Both the position numbers and the translations under genes were made by a program. Source: JAHDWY01 sp964632865 (lineage in GTDB: Bacteria; Hydrogenedentota; Hydrogenedentia; Hydrogenedentales; SLHB01). Taken from it: a stretch of DNA of 21,505 nucleotides. The notes under the pieces were generated by a model, which saw nothing but the letters and a program-made list of their open reading frames with translations, did not search any database and was not told the DNA's origin. Below are positions 8,450 to 17,017 of this stretch, piece after piece; the first letter of the stretch is position 1; every line of letters starts with the position of its first letter. The stretch is from contig CAZWDH010000097.1 in assembly GCA_964632865.1 (NCBI GenBank), positions 1 to 21,505 of the forward strand, given 5' to 3'.

Positions 8450-9184
8450 GTGGCAAAGAAGAAGGGCAAACTTCACATCGGCACGTCGGGGTACCAGTAC
8501 GACCACTGGCGTGGACCCTTCTATCCAAAAGACATCCCGAAGCAGTCCTGGTTCGATTACTATGCGGACCATTTCCAGTCGGTGGAGATCAACAATACCT
8601 TCTACAATCTTCCCAAAGCCGAGACCTTCGACAAGTGGGCCGCCGACGCGCCACGCGGTTTCTGTTTCGCATTGAAGTTCAGCCGCTACGGCACCCACCA
8701 GAAGAAGCTGAAAGAGCCCGAGGAACTCATCGATCGATTTCTATCTCACGCCGAGAGATTGGGCAGACGCCTGGGCCCCATCCTCGTGCAGCTACCGCCG
8801 CGTTGGCATCCGAACCTCGAGCGGCTCGATGAGTTTCTGTCCGTTGCCGAGGGACGAGCGAGGTGGGCGCTTGAGGTTCGGGAATCGGAATGGCTCAGCG
8901 ACGAACTCTACACGCTGCTCAGCAAGCACGACGTAGCGTTGTGTATTCACGACATGATCGACCGCCATCCCGAGGTCATCACCACGTCCTGGACCTATCT
9001 CCGCTTTCACGGCAACCACTACCGGGGAAGCTACAGCCCCCAGAAGTTGACTGCTATCGCTGGGCGAATCGATGCGCTGCGGGACGACGGCATCAGCGTC
9101 TATGTCTACTTCAACAACGACGAAGCCGGATACGCCGCAAAGAACGCACAACAGTTGAAGGATTATCTGGCCCGAAGGGTTTGA
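8450..9184 (+). CDS. DUF72 / YecE family protein
   Basis: 244 aa from GTG 8450, the only plausible start after the ligase stop that places the family N-terminus (KLHIGTSGYQYDHWRGPFYP) at about residue 8; only a weak GAG lies upstream. Family features are clear: HIGTSGY near the start, FQSVEINNTFYNLP (about 45-58), LGPILVQLPPRWHP (about 106-119), WALEVRESEW (about 140-150) and YVYFNNDEAGYAAKNAQ (about 218-235). DUF72 proteins adopt a TIM-barrel fold; their biochemical role is not established. Position directly after glycosylase, polymerase and ligase genes suggests a link to nucleic-acid metabolism, but this is inference from context. It ends TGA, 19 bases from the convergent RND permease stop. 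Confidence 0.9.
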   Translation: MAKKKGKLHIGTSGYQYDHWRGPFYPKDIPKQSWFDYYADHFQSVEINNTFYNLPKAETFDKWAADAPRGFCFALKFSRYGTHQKKLKEPEELIDRFLSHAERLGRRLGPILVQLPPRWHPNLERLDEFLSVAEGRARWALEVRESEWLSDELYTLLSKHDVALCIHDMIDRHPEVITTSWTYLRFHGNHYRGSYSPQKLTAIAGRIDALRDDGISVYVYFNNDEAGYAAKNAQQLKDYLARRV

Positions 9185-9203
9185 ATCTGCGACGGTCGAC
9201 TTC

Positions 9204-12200
9204 TTACGCGCTGTCAGTCTGGGCCGTGCCTGTCGGTTGCTCATCCTGCTGGAGTGATTGTGCCGCCTTCAGGTGAACCGTTCGCAAACACGTCGGCAAG
9301 AGGATCGTAATGGGCGCAGACAACAAGGTGCCGAATCCAAGCGCGATCGCCATCGGCACCAGGAACCTTGCTTGGCTCGATGTCTCAAAAATCATTGGCG
9401 CGAGACCCGCGAAGGTCGTCAACGACGTCAGCAGAATCGGCCGGAAGCGCCTGCGGCCCGCCGCCACGACAGCCTCTTCGATCGTGACGTGGCGCTTCGT
9501 CATCAGATAGTTGATTTCCTGGTTGAGCACGAGCCCGCCATTCACCACAAGTCCCGAGAGCGCGATCATCCCAAACACGCTAACGATCGAGAGATCGTAA
9601 CCGAGGATGATGTGTCCCAACAACGCCGCGCCGGCTCCAAAGGGAATCGTCATCATGACAATGAGCGCCTGCACGTAGCTGCGGAACAGGGCCGCGAGCA
9701 AGGCAAAGGTAACCAGCAATGCGATCGCGAGTCCTGTCTTGAGTTCGTCCATGGCGCGGCTCTCTTCGCGTTGCCGCCCGCTGAATTCATAGGTAAGCCC
9801 GTGGAAGTCCGTCTCGAGTTTCGGCAGGATTTCGGATTCCAGTCCCGCGCGGATCTCGTTGATGTTGGCGATCTCGGGGATCGTGTTGCAGGTCACGTTG
9901 ATGATCCGCTGACCATCGACGCGATTGATCTCCGTGAAGGATCGCGACGTGTGGAGCCGCGCCACCTGTGCTAGCGGCGCTTCCGCACCCGACGGCGTGC
10001 GAATCATGAGGTCTTCCACATTCGCCAGCGAGCGCCGCTCGTCGTCGGGCAAACGAATCATCACCTTGACCTCGTGACGGCCCCGCTGAAATCGGATCGC
10101 TTCCGCACCGTAGAAGGCGTGGCGCACCTGCCGCCCCACATATTCCGGGGTCAGACCCAGCGACCGCCCTTCCTCGGTAAGGTCCACCTCCAGTTGCAGT
10201 TTTCCCGAACTGAACCCGTCCTTAATATCGGAAACGCCGTTGAACGTGGCGAGTTGCGCCGCCAGTACCGTCGCCGCTTTCTCCAAGGTGTCTCGGTTGG
10301 AATGAGACAGTTCAACCGTAAGCCCCGCGCCGCTGCCCGGTCCTTCTTCCCATTCGTAATAAAGGGATTTCAGTCCCGCGACCTCTCCAACTTCCTCCCG
10401 CCACACCTTCGCAAACTCGCCCTCCGTAAAGTCGCGCTCGTCGGCCGGCACGAGATAGAAATTCACATCGGCCCAGTTCTCGCCGCGGCGGCCGACCACG
10501 TTCATCCGCCCGGAGAGCACCTCATCGCGGCCGCCCATGCGATCCGCCGCGCGCAGTCCCGCTTGCTCTACATGATCGGCGATTCGCACGGTGTCGGCGA
10601 ATGCCGAACCCACCGGAGTTTGCACTTCCGCATCTACCCGCAAGCCGGTGATCACCGGGGTGAACGTGTAATGCATTCGCCCGCTGAAGTACCACGCCAT
10701 AATGATTGCGAGTCCGCCAAACATCAGACTCAACGTGAGGAGCCGCCAATGCACCGCGTGACGCAGGAGGGGAACGACGACGACGTCCGTGAAGGACTCG
10801 AACATCTTCGAGACCCAACGCTGGCCGCGACTCAAGAGCTTATTGAGGCCGCGTTCAGTCCCCGCCTCGCGGCCGTGGCCGAGGTGCGCCGGGAGAATGA
10901 ACAACGCCTCGATGAGGGACACGATGAATACCGCGATGACCACGGCGGGCAACGGCGCGAAGAAGCGTCCGTTCTCGCCCGGCACGAACATGAGCGGTAC
11001 GAAGGCGATGATGTTGGTCAACACCGCAAAAATCACCGGCACGATCATCTGGCGGCTGCCATCGATAGCCGCCTGAAGCCGCCTTTGTCCGGCCTGAATG
11101 TTGTGGAACACGTTCTCGCCCACAATCACGGCGTCGTCCACCACGATACCCAGCGTAATGATGAACGCGAACAGGGAGATCATGTTGATGCTCGCGCCCA
11201 GGAAGGGAAGCAGCAGCAACGCGCCCGCGATCGTGGTCGGAATTCCCACGGCGACCCAGAACGCCAGCCGCGGTTCCAGAAACAATCCCAGGACACAGAG
11301 CACGAGAATGAGGCCGATGCCGCCGTTCTTCACCAGAAGATACAGCCGATCCCGGTACTGCTCCGCGTAATCGCGAAGAATGCGAACCCCGACGCCCGGC
11401 GGCAGGTCCTTCTCCAGTTCCGCGAGGTACGCATTGACCGCATCCGCGATTTCGAGCGGTTTGCCATCGCCGGTTTCATACACGCTCAGAAAGATCCCGT
11501 TGCCGCCGTTGAACCGGTTCAGGAGCGGCCGGTCTTCGAAGCCGTCGCGGATTCTTGCCACATCCCGCACGCGGACGTCCGTCCCGGAATCGTCGGAAAG
11601 CAGTACGATGTCTCCGTACTCGCTCGCGAAATCCCGCCGTTCCCGCGTGCTCAGCAATACTTCGCCCGCAGCCGTCTGCACGCCCCCGGCCGGCACGTCC
11701 CTCGCGGATTCGTCGATCGTCTCGGCAACCTCGCCCAGGGTCAGCCCAAGCTTGCGGAGTTCCGCTTGCGGGATCTCGATTTGAATCTCGGGATCGCGCT
11801 CCATGCGCACTTCCACATGATTCACAGCGGGAAGCGCCAGCAAGTCGCGCCGGACCCGTTCCGACAGATCGGAAATCTGCCGCTCGGTCAGGGGACCGTA
11901 GATCACCATCCACATGACGCTGGACTGTTCCTGCTGCAAGCCCAGTGTTGGCCGTTCCGCGTCGTCAGGGAAAAAACTGATGCTGTCGACGGCGTTATTG
12001 ATGTCCTGCAATGCGCGGTTGGGATCCACGCCCTCGATCAATTCCACTTGGATCTGCGCGCGTCCTTCGCTTGCCGTCGCCACAACCCGCTCGACGACTT
12101 CGAGGTCGAGGATTTCCTCCTCGATGGGCAGGATCAATCCGTCCTCGACCTCTTCCGGTGGTGAACCGGGATACGATACCGAGATATCCACGATATCCAA

Positions 12201-12392
12201 CTGGAAGCTCGGGTAGACCTCCTGTTTGATCGTGAACGCCGTCGCCAGCCCTCCGAGGAGCAGCACCATCATGATGATGTTCGACGCAACATGATTGAGC
12301 GTCATCCAGCGAATGATCGCGTACAAACCTCCACCCGAACCGGAGTCGTTCTCCTGGTCCACCGCGAGGTTCTGTTGATCCGGTGCCGTCAT
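9204..12392 (-). CDS. RND efflux permease (HAE1/AcrB-like)
   Basis: 1062 aa, the usual RND size with two-fold repeated architecture. It is an inner-membrane proton-driven pump forming a trimer that passes substrates to a fusion protein and outer-membrane channel. TM1 lies about residues 36-53, followed by the first periplasmic loop with VSYPGSPPEEVE (about 72-83). The proton-relay Asp pair in TM4 is Asp419-Asp420 (TLGIVVDDAVIVGENV). The second half repeats this, with SGLVVNGGLVLNQEIN in TM10, where the AcrB Lys is replaced by Asn, as in many non-enterobacterial homologues. The start codon overlaps the stop of the upstream fusion-protein gene by 4 bases (ATGA), implying translational coupling. 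The substrate cannot be deduced; drugs, lipids or other amphiphiles are possible. Confidence 0.93.
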   Translation of the reverse strand: MTAPDQQNLAVDQENDSGSGGGLYAIIRWMTLNHVASNIIMMVLLLGGLATAFTIKQEVYPSFQLDIVDISVSYPGSPPEEVEDGLILPIEEEILDLEVVERVVATASEGRAQIQVELIEGVDPNRALQDINNAVDSISFFPDDAERPTLGLQQEQSSVMWMVIYGPLTERQISDLSERVRRDLLALPAVNHVEVRMERDPEIQIEIPQAELRKLGLTLGEVAETIDESARDVPAGGVQTAAGEVLLSTRERRDFASEYGDIVLLSDDSGTDVRVRDVARIRDGFEDRPLLNRFNGGNGIFLSVYETGDGKPLEIADAVNAYLAELEKDLPPGVGVRILRDYAEQYRDRLYLLVKNGGIGLILVLCVLGLFLEPRLAFWVAVGIPTTIAGALLLLPFLGASINMISLFAFIITLGIVVDDAVIVGENVFHNIQAGQRRLQAAIDGSRQMIVPVIFAVLTNIIAFVPLMFVPGENGRFFAPLPAVVIAVFIVSLIEALFILPAHLGHGREAGTERGLNKLLSRGQRWVSKMFESFTDVVVVPLLRHAVHWRLLTLSLMFGGLAIIMAWYFSGRMHYTFTPVITGLRVDAEVQTPVGSAFADTVRIADHVEQAGLRAADRMGGRDEVLSGRMNVVGRRGENWADVNFYLVPADERDFTEGEFAKVWREEVGEVAGLKSLYYEWEEGPGSGAGLTVELSHSNRDTLEKAATVLAAQLATFNGVSDIKDGFSSGKLQLEVDLTEEGRSLGLTPEYVGRQVRHAFYGAEAIRFQRGRHEVKVMIRLPDDERRSLANVEDLMIRTPSGAEAPLAQVARLHTSRSFTEINRVDGQRIINVTCNTIPEIANINEIRAGLESEILPKLETDFHGLTYEFSGRQREESRAMDELKTGLAIALLVTFALLAALFRSYVQALIVMMTIPFGAGAALLGHIILGYDLSIVSVFGMIALSGLVVNGGLVLNQEINYLMTKRHVTIEEAVVAAGRRRFRPILLTSLTTFAGLAPMIFETSSQARFLVPMAIALGFGTLLSAPITILLPTCLRTVHLKAAQSLQQDEQPTGTAQTDSA

Positions 12393-13606
12393 GAAACGGT
12401 CGTTTCCAGTTCCTGTCTTTCTTCTTCAGTCACTTCGGCGGGCACGCGCACCTTCATCCCCGGCACGAGGTCTTCGATCGGCGATACAATGATTTGGTCG
12501 TCACTCTGGAACACATCCTCGATGACGACCTTTTCACCTTCGCGCCAAAGCTCGATGCCTTCGCGCACGGCAACGCGATGCTCCGAATCCATCACCCAGA
12601 TTTCCCCGTTCTCGCGAATGCCTTCCCGGGGAACTGTCACGCCGTGCTCCAGGGTCCCGGCGTCCAACCGCGCCCGCACGTAGCTGTTGAGCACCAGAGG
12701 GGTTTGTCCCGTGCCGTCTCCGTTCCGGCTCATCGGGTCGGCAACTTCCAGGAGAAGCTGCGCCATCTTCCCGGAACTGACCTCGCCCAGATGCCGCACC
12801 AATCGCGCGGGAACGCCCAGTGTTTCGTCGTTTTTGGTCAGATCGCTGAAAACGCGAACATTCTCCGACTGATTCTCCGCCGACTCGAGCAACGCGCCGA
12901 GGCGGTCCATCGACACGGACACCTGCACCCAGAACGTATCCGCGCCGGCGAGCATCGCAATGGGCGACCCCGGCGACACGTATTGTCCTTCGTCGGCGAA
13001 CTCGCGCAACACCAGCGAATCGAAGGGCGCGCGGATCTCCGTTCGCCGCAAATCCAGTTCCGCCTGTTTCACCGCGCTCGCGGCTGTCGCAATCTGCGCT
13101 TCCGCCTGGCGCAGTTGTGGTTCGCGCAACGCCAGCGATTTCCCCATCTCCGCGTTGGGCAGATCCTTGCCGAAAAGTTCCCACTCGCGCTCGGCCACCA
13201 TCTGACGGCCCTTCTCGACTTCCAGCGCCGCTTCCGCCTCGGCGAGCGCGCCTTGCGCGCGATCGACGGCAAGCTCGAACTCTTCGGGATCGATACGAAG
13301 AATGACCTCGCCTTCCGGAATGATCCCGCCCGGTTCCAGCGCCTCATGAATCTCGGTGACGCGCCCCGACACTTCCGGATATATCTCCACTTCACGCGCG
13401 GGGAGCACCGTCCCAAACGCTTCGACCGTCCTCGGGACCGCGCCGCGATCCACGGGAATCGCCTCCACCACCGGAGCCAGGCGCTCCTCCGCAGTGCGCT
13501 CCACCTGCGGCGCGGTGGCGAACAACATGACGACCGCTCCCGCGCATGCGCCCAGCACGGCCACCGGCAGAAGGATCGCAAGGAATTTCATGAACCAGTA
13601 CTTCAT
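12389..13606 (-). CDS. RND efflux membrane-fusion (periplasmic adaptor) protein, HlyD/AcrA-like
   Basis: 405 aa. An N-terminal hydrophobic segment (about residues 5-30) anchors or exports it; there is no clear lipobox. The adaptor pattern is present: a first lipoyl half (TVEAFGTVLPAREVEIYPEV, about 60-80), a long alpha-hairpin rich in Ala, Glu and Arg (about 115-190), and a second lipoyl half with LRRTEIRAPFDSLV (about 186-199) and DEGQYVSPGSPI. Beta-barrel and membrane-proximal domains follow. It bridges the RND permease to the outer-membrane factor in the periplasm. GAGG lies about 10 bases upstream of the ATG. The gene sits 78 bases after the outer-membrane factor and overlaps the permease by 4 bases, so the three encode one pump. 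Confidence 0.92.
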   Translation of the reverse strand: MKYWFMKFLAILLPVAVLGACAGAVVMLFATAPQVERTAEERLAPVVEAIPVDRGAVPRTVEAFGTVLPAREVEIYPEVSGRVTEIHEALEPGGIIPEGEVILRIDPEEFELAVDRAQGALAEAEAALEVEKGRQMVAEREWELFGKDLPNAEMGKSLALREPQLRQAEAQIATAASAVKQAELDLRRTEIRAPFDSLVLREFADEGQYVSPGSPIAMLAGADTFWVQVSVSMDRLGALLESAENQSENVRVFSDLTKNDETLGVPARLVRHLGEVSSGKMAQLLLEVADPMSRNGDGTGQTPLVLNSYVRARLDAGTLEHGVTVPREGIRENGEIWVMDSEHRVAVREGIELWREGEKVVIEDVFQSDDQIIVSPIEDLVPGMKVRVPAEVTEEERQELETTVS

Positions 13607-13684
13607 TCGTGATGTGCCTCGACTACGGCCACGGCGTCACCATGTGCGACCAGACAAACCTTTCGCGCACGGCTACGCCCACAA

Positions 13685-15349
13685 TTAAACACCGCTTCCC
13701 GCTGTCGGGTTCCCACTCTCAGGACTCCCATTCGCCGTTTGCACCGGGCTGGGCTCCGCAGGCACAGTCCCGCCAATCGCCCGATTGATCTCGATGCGCA
13801 GCGAAACCAACGCGCGCCGCTCCGTCAGCAACTCCCGCTGCACATCCTGCAAGTCCTGTATCGCCGTCAACACGGGTAGGTAATCCGTCACCCCGAGTCC
13901 ATAGCGGACCCGCGTCTCGTCGAGCGTCTGTTGCAGAATCGCTTCCCGCGCCGCCAACGCTTCGATCAGATCGCGTTGACGCGCTTCGCGCCAAAGCGCG
14001 GACTCCACCTCTTCAATCGCAAGCAGGTACCCGTACGTATATTCCAGCAGCGCCTCGCGGAAATCCGAACGCGCCTCATCGACCGCCGCCTTGCGAAGTC
14101 CCCAGTCCAGCAATGGCTGGAAGAGCCCCGCTGCGCCAGTCGCCGTCAACGTCGACGCGAGCGACGTGTCCCCATATTCCAACGCGCCCGTCAACGTCAG
14201 TCGCGGCAGACGCTCCGCGATGGCGGACGCAATCCGGTAATCCGCCGCGACGACCCTCCGGCGCAACGCGCGAAGGTCCGGCCGGTTTTGCAGCAACGTC
14301 ACGGGCACGCCCACGGACGGCAGCGCTGTCTCACGCGGGAGATTCGGTTCGGTCTCCGGCGTCCGGTCAGCGCCATCCGGCGCGACGCCCAGCAGCACAT
14401 CCAACCGGTTCTCAAAGATACGCAGTTGCGAATGAACGACCGGAACCTCCGCATCGATCTCCGCCAGTTGCCCTTTCTGCTGCAACACGTCGACTACCGA
14501 CGCCGAACCCTGGAGGAACCGCAATTCGATCAATTCCAGGAGTGTTTCCGCCGATTCGCGCTGTTCGAGCAGCAACTCGTACTGCAGCCGCTGTTCGACC
14601 GCGAGATAATAAGCCTCGGCAACCTGACTCGTCAGGATGAGCCGAAGCGCCTCGTAGTCTTCAACCGCCGCCGCGTACTCTTCGGCCTGCGCCCGCGCGG
14701 CGGACCGCAACCGTCCCCACACATCGGCTTCCCAACTCAGCGACAAACCGGACGTAAACTCGGTTTCGTAATCTTCAACCCATCCTTTCGGCGGACCTGT
14801 AGATTCCGGCCGCCGCAAGTCCGGAAGATTTTCCCGGCCGCCGCCGCCTTCGCCATCTCCACCTCCGCCGCTTGCCAACGACGAGATCGCATCGCGATAC
14901 GCCTCGACGGACGACAGGAAATCGTTGAAGGATTCCACCGCATCGTCGACCTTCTCCGCCGTGCCGATACCGTCGTCTTTCAACCGCGACCGTTCCCAGG
15001 TGCGAGCCACGTCGGCGGTCGCATCCACCTGTGGCTTGCGGATGGCCTTCGCCTGGCGCAACAACGCTTCCGCGCGATCAATCCGCTCCAGCGCCTGGGC
15101 CACCGTGATGTTTTGCGCGAGCGCGGTATCGATGAGTTGGTTCAGCGTGGGATCGGAGAAGGCCAACCACCAGGCTTCTAGCGGTTCTTCCGGGGCTGGC
15201 GGTTCGACGCTGTAGTTCTCTGGCGCTTCCACCAGCGGGACGGGCGCCGGGTCCACCTGGTGCCTTGCGCATGACGCCAGAGCCAACATGGCAAGGCAAC
15301 CCACGGCGCACGTGAATCGGGGGATTAATCTGAGGTTCCAGCAACGCAA
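13685..15349 (-). CDS. Outer-membrane efflux lipoprotein (TolC/NodT-like)
   Basis: The frame is open up to TTG 15433, but TTG 15349 gives a normal lipoprotein signal peptide ending in a LALASC lipobox (lipidated Cys27); the longer reading adds 28 arginine-rich residues before it. Neither start has a strong ribosome binding site, so the start is uncertain. The mature protein carries two outer-membrane efflux repeats with long helical hairpins. Typical features include WWLAFSDPTLNQLIDTAL (about 56-73), NITVAQALERIDRAEALLRQA and, in the second half, GVPVTLLQNRPDLRALRRRV, the classic 'RPDL/I' signature of NodT-type factors. It forms the outer-membrane and periplasmic channel of the pump. An unusual low-complexity Gly/Glu stretch (SGGGGDGEGGGGREN) sits in the first hairpin, about bases 14830-14875. 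The gene follows the sulfatase by 99 bases. Confidence 0.9.
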   Translation of the reverse strand: MRCWNLRLIPRFTCAVGCLAMLALASCARHQVDPAPVPLVEAPENYSVEPPAPEEPLEAWWLAFSDPTLNQLIDTALAQNITVAQALERIDRAEALLRQAKAIRKPQVDATADVARTWERSRLKDDGIGTAEKVDDAVESFNDFLSSVEAYRDAISSLASGGGGDGEGGGGRENLPDLRRPESTGPPKGWVEDYETEFTSGLSLSWEADVWGRLRSAARAQAEEYAAAVEDYEALRLILTSQVAEAYYLAVEQRLQYELLLEQRESAETLLELIELRFLQGSASVVDVLQQKGQLAEIDAEVPVVHSQLRIFENRLDVLLGVAPDGADRTPETEPNLPRETALPSVGVPVTLLQNRPDLRALRRRVVAADYRIASAIAERLPRLTLTGALEYGDTSLASTLTATGAAGLFQPLLDWGLRKAAVDEARSDFREALLEYTYGYLLAIEEVESALWREARQRDLIEALAAREAILQQTLDETRVRYGLGVTDYLPVLTAIQDLQDVQRELLTERRALVSLRIEINRAIGGTVPAEPSPVQTANGSPESGNPTAGSGV

Positions 15350-15448
15350 GGCGAGACCTTTTCGACTTCGAGCCGATCGTAACCAATGACAGACCCCCGG
15401 GCGGGAGTAGTGCCAAAGGAATAGCCTACGCAAAACGCGCGAAGAATT

Positions 15449-17002
15449 CTAGCTCCGGTGCGGTACGCTGCGGCCTCCGTCTCGGTAGCGATTCAACAGC
15501 GATTCGAGCTCGGCCACGACCTCCGGCCGCTCGAGATACAGGTTCGTTTTCTCTTCAGGATCATCGGCCATGGTGTACAACTGGCCCGGCGGGTCGGATT
15601 CCTCCCCTTTGCCACTCCAACCACCCGAGCCCCGGCCCTCCACGAGTTTCCAGTCTCCCTTACGGATCCCGAACGTCCCGTCAATGGAGTGATGGACCAC
15701 GGCTTCGCGCAACGGCTCGTCTCCGAGGGTCTCCTGAAGCGCGGGAAGGAGATCGTAACTGTCGACCGCAACGGTATCCGGCAAATTGAATCCTGACACT
15801 GCCGCCGCGGTAGCCATGAGATCGACATGACAGATGGGTTCGTCGCAGACGGACCCCGCGCGAATGTGTTCCGGCCAACGCGCGATAAACGGCACGCGGT
15901 GTCCGCCGTCCCAGATGTCGGCCTTGATCCCGCGATAGATTTGGCTCGGATTATGACCGTACTCCCGCACGGAGTTGGGCGGGCCCGCCATGTTCTCCCC
16001 GGATCGCCCAGGCGAACCATTGTCACTCGTAAAGATGAGCAGCGTATTCTCCGCGTGTCCGGTTCGTTCCAAAGCATCCATAATCTCTCCGACGGCCCAG
16101 TCGACTTCCATTACGTAGTCGCCGTACCGGTGCGCGCCGCTCTTGCCAACGAACTTCTCTGTGGGCGCGATGGGCGTGTGCGGCGCCGTCAACGGGAAGT
16201 AGAGGAAGAACGGTGCGTGCTCAGACTTGTTGAAGGGTGCCGCTCCCGCTGGTGCTTCGATGAACTCGACCGCGCGCTTCGTTATTGCTGGCATCACGTC
16301 TTCAAGCCGCCAACCCTCGAGCATGGGTCCCGGCGTGCCGAACATTTCGTCAGGTTTTTGGACCGTAGGAATACCGATGGTACGGTCGTTCTCGATGAAA
16401 CAATACGGCGCGAAGTTCGGAACATCATCGCCAAAGTAGTAGTCGAAGCCGCGCGTGGTCGGGCCACCGCCGATGGGCTTCGTAAAATCCACCTTTGCCC
16501 CGAACGGATCGCGCACCTTCGCATTCCATTCGCCCAGCGGGATCGTGTCGTTCACCGACGAGCCGTCCGTTGTCGGCCACTCCCAGCCGAGATGCCACTT
16601 GCCGATGCAGGCTGTGTCGTATCCCTGTTGCTGGAGCATCTTGCCCATCGTCAGTTGGTCGTCGCGAATCAACGGCCCGTCCCAGGGCCAAAGTACCGAC
16701 TTCTTCAAGGGCGAACGCCAGCAGTAGTCGCCGGTGAGGATGCCATAGCGCGTCGGCGAGCACACCGCGCTCGGCGAATGGGCATCCGTGAAGCGCATGC
16801 CTTGTGTCGCCAGACGATCCAGGTTGGGCGTCGGGATCTTGGATTCCGGATTCTGGCACGCGAGATCGCCGAATCCCATGTCGTCCGCAAGGATGATGAC
16901 GATGTTTGGCCTTCCAGGGGCATGCGCCGCGGTGTGCGTGCATGCCGCGGTTCCAGCGAGCGCCATCGCTCCCATGGTTTGCAGGAAATCTCGCCGTCGC
17001 AT
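15449..17002 (-). CDS. Sulfatase (arylsulfatase type), Tat-exported
   Basis: 517 aa from ATG 17002, preferred because GGAGG lies 9 bases upstream; a TTG at 17008 would be only 3 bases from it. The twin-arginine start (MRRRDFLQTMG) is followed by a hydrophobic stretch and GTAAC, a possible lipobox at Cys21. The sulfatase fold is clear: NIVIILADDMGFGDLACQNP with metal-binding Asp40-Asp41, then AVCSPTRYGILTG, in which Cys81 (bases 16760-16762) is the residue converted to formylglycine. Downstream landmarks are CIGKWHLGW, APHTPIAP and IFTSDNGSPGR (metal-binding Asp-Asn). It hydrolyses sulfate esters, probably on a polysaccharide outside the cytoplasm. No maturation enzyme is encoded in the window. 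The ribosome binding site overlaps the stop region of the BNR gene, so the two are probably co-translated. Confidence 0.93.
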   Translation of the reverse strand: MRRRDFLQTMGAMALAGTAACTHTAAHAPGRPNIVIILADDMGFGDLACQNPESKIPTPNLDRLATQGMRFTDAHSPSAVCSPTRYGILTGDYCWRSPLKKSVLWPWDGPLIRDDQLTMGKMLQQQGYDTACIGKWHLGWEWPTTDGSSVNDTIPLGEWNAKVRDPFGAKVDFTKPIGGGPTTRGFDYYFGDDVPNFAPYCFIENDRTIGIPTVQKPDEMFGTPGPMLEGWRLEDVMPAITKRAVEFIEAPAGAAPFNKSEHAPFFLYFPLTAPHTPIAPTEKFVGKSGAHRYGDYVMEVDWAVGEIMDALERTGHAENTLLIFTSDNGSPGRSGENMAGPPNSVREYGHNPSQIYRGIKADIWDGGHRVPFIARWPEHIRAGSVCDEPICHVDLMATAAAVSGFNLPDTVAVDSYDLLPALQETLGDEPLREAVVHHSIDGTFGIRKGDWKLVEGRGSGGWSGKGEESDPPGQLYTMADDPEEKTNLYLERPEVVAELESLLNRYRDGGRSVPHRS

Positions 17003-17017
17003 TCGCAATGACCTCCC

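Noticed and set aside
10074..12164. Long plus-strand open frame (696 codons) inside the RND region
   Set aside because: It lies antisense to the clearly conserved RND permease, has Arg/His-rich composition typical of the reverse of GC-rich coding sequence, and shows no domain pattern or ribosome binding site.
12494..13612. Plus-strand open frame of 372 codons opposite the membrane-fusion gene
   Set aside because: Antisense shadow of a conserved adaptor gene; no homology pattern and no ribosome binding site.
13644..13671. GTGCG/CGCAC inverted repeat between outer-membrane factor and adaptor genes
   Set aside because: Only 5 bp of stem with a 17- to 18-base loop and no T-run, so it is not a supportable terminator and is expected by chance in GC-rich DNA.
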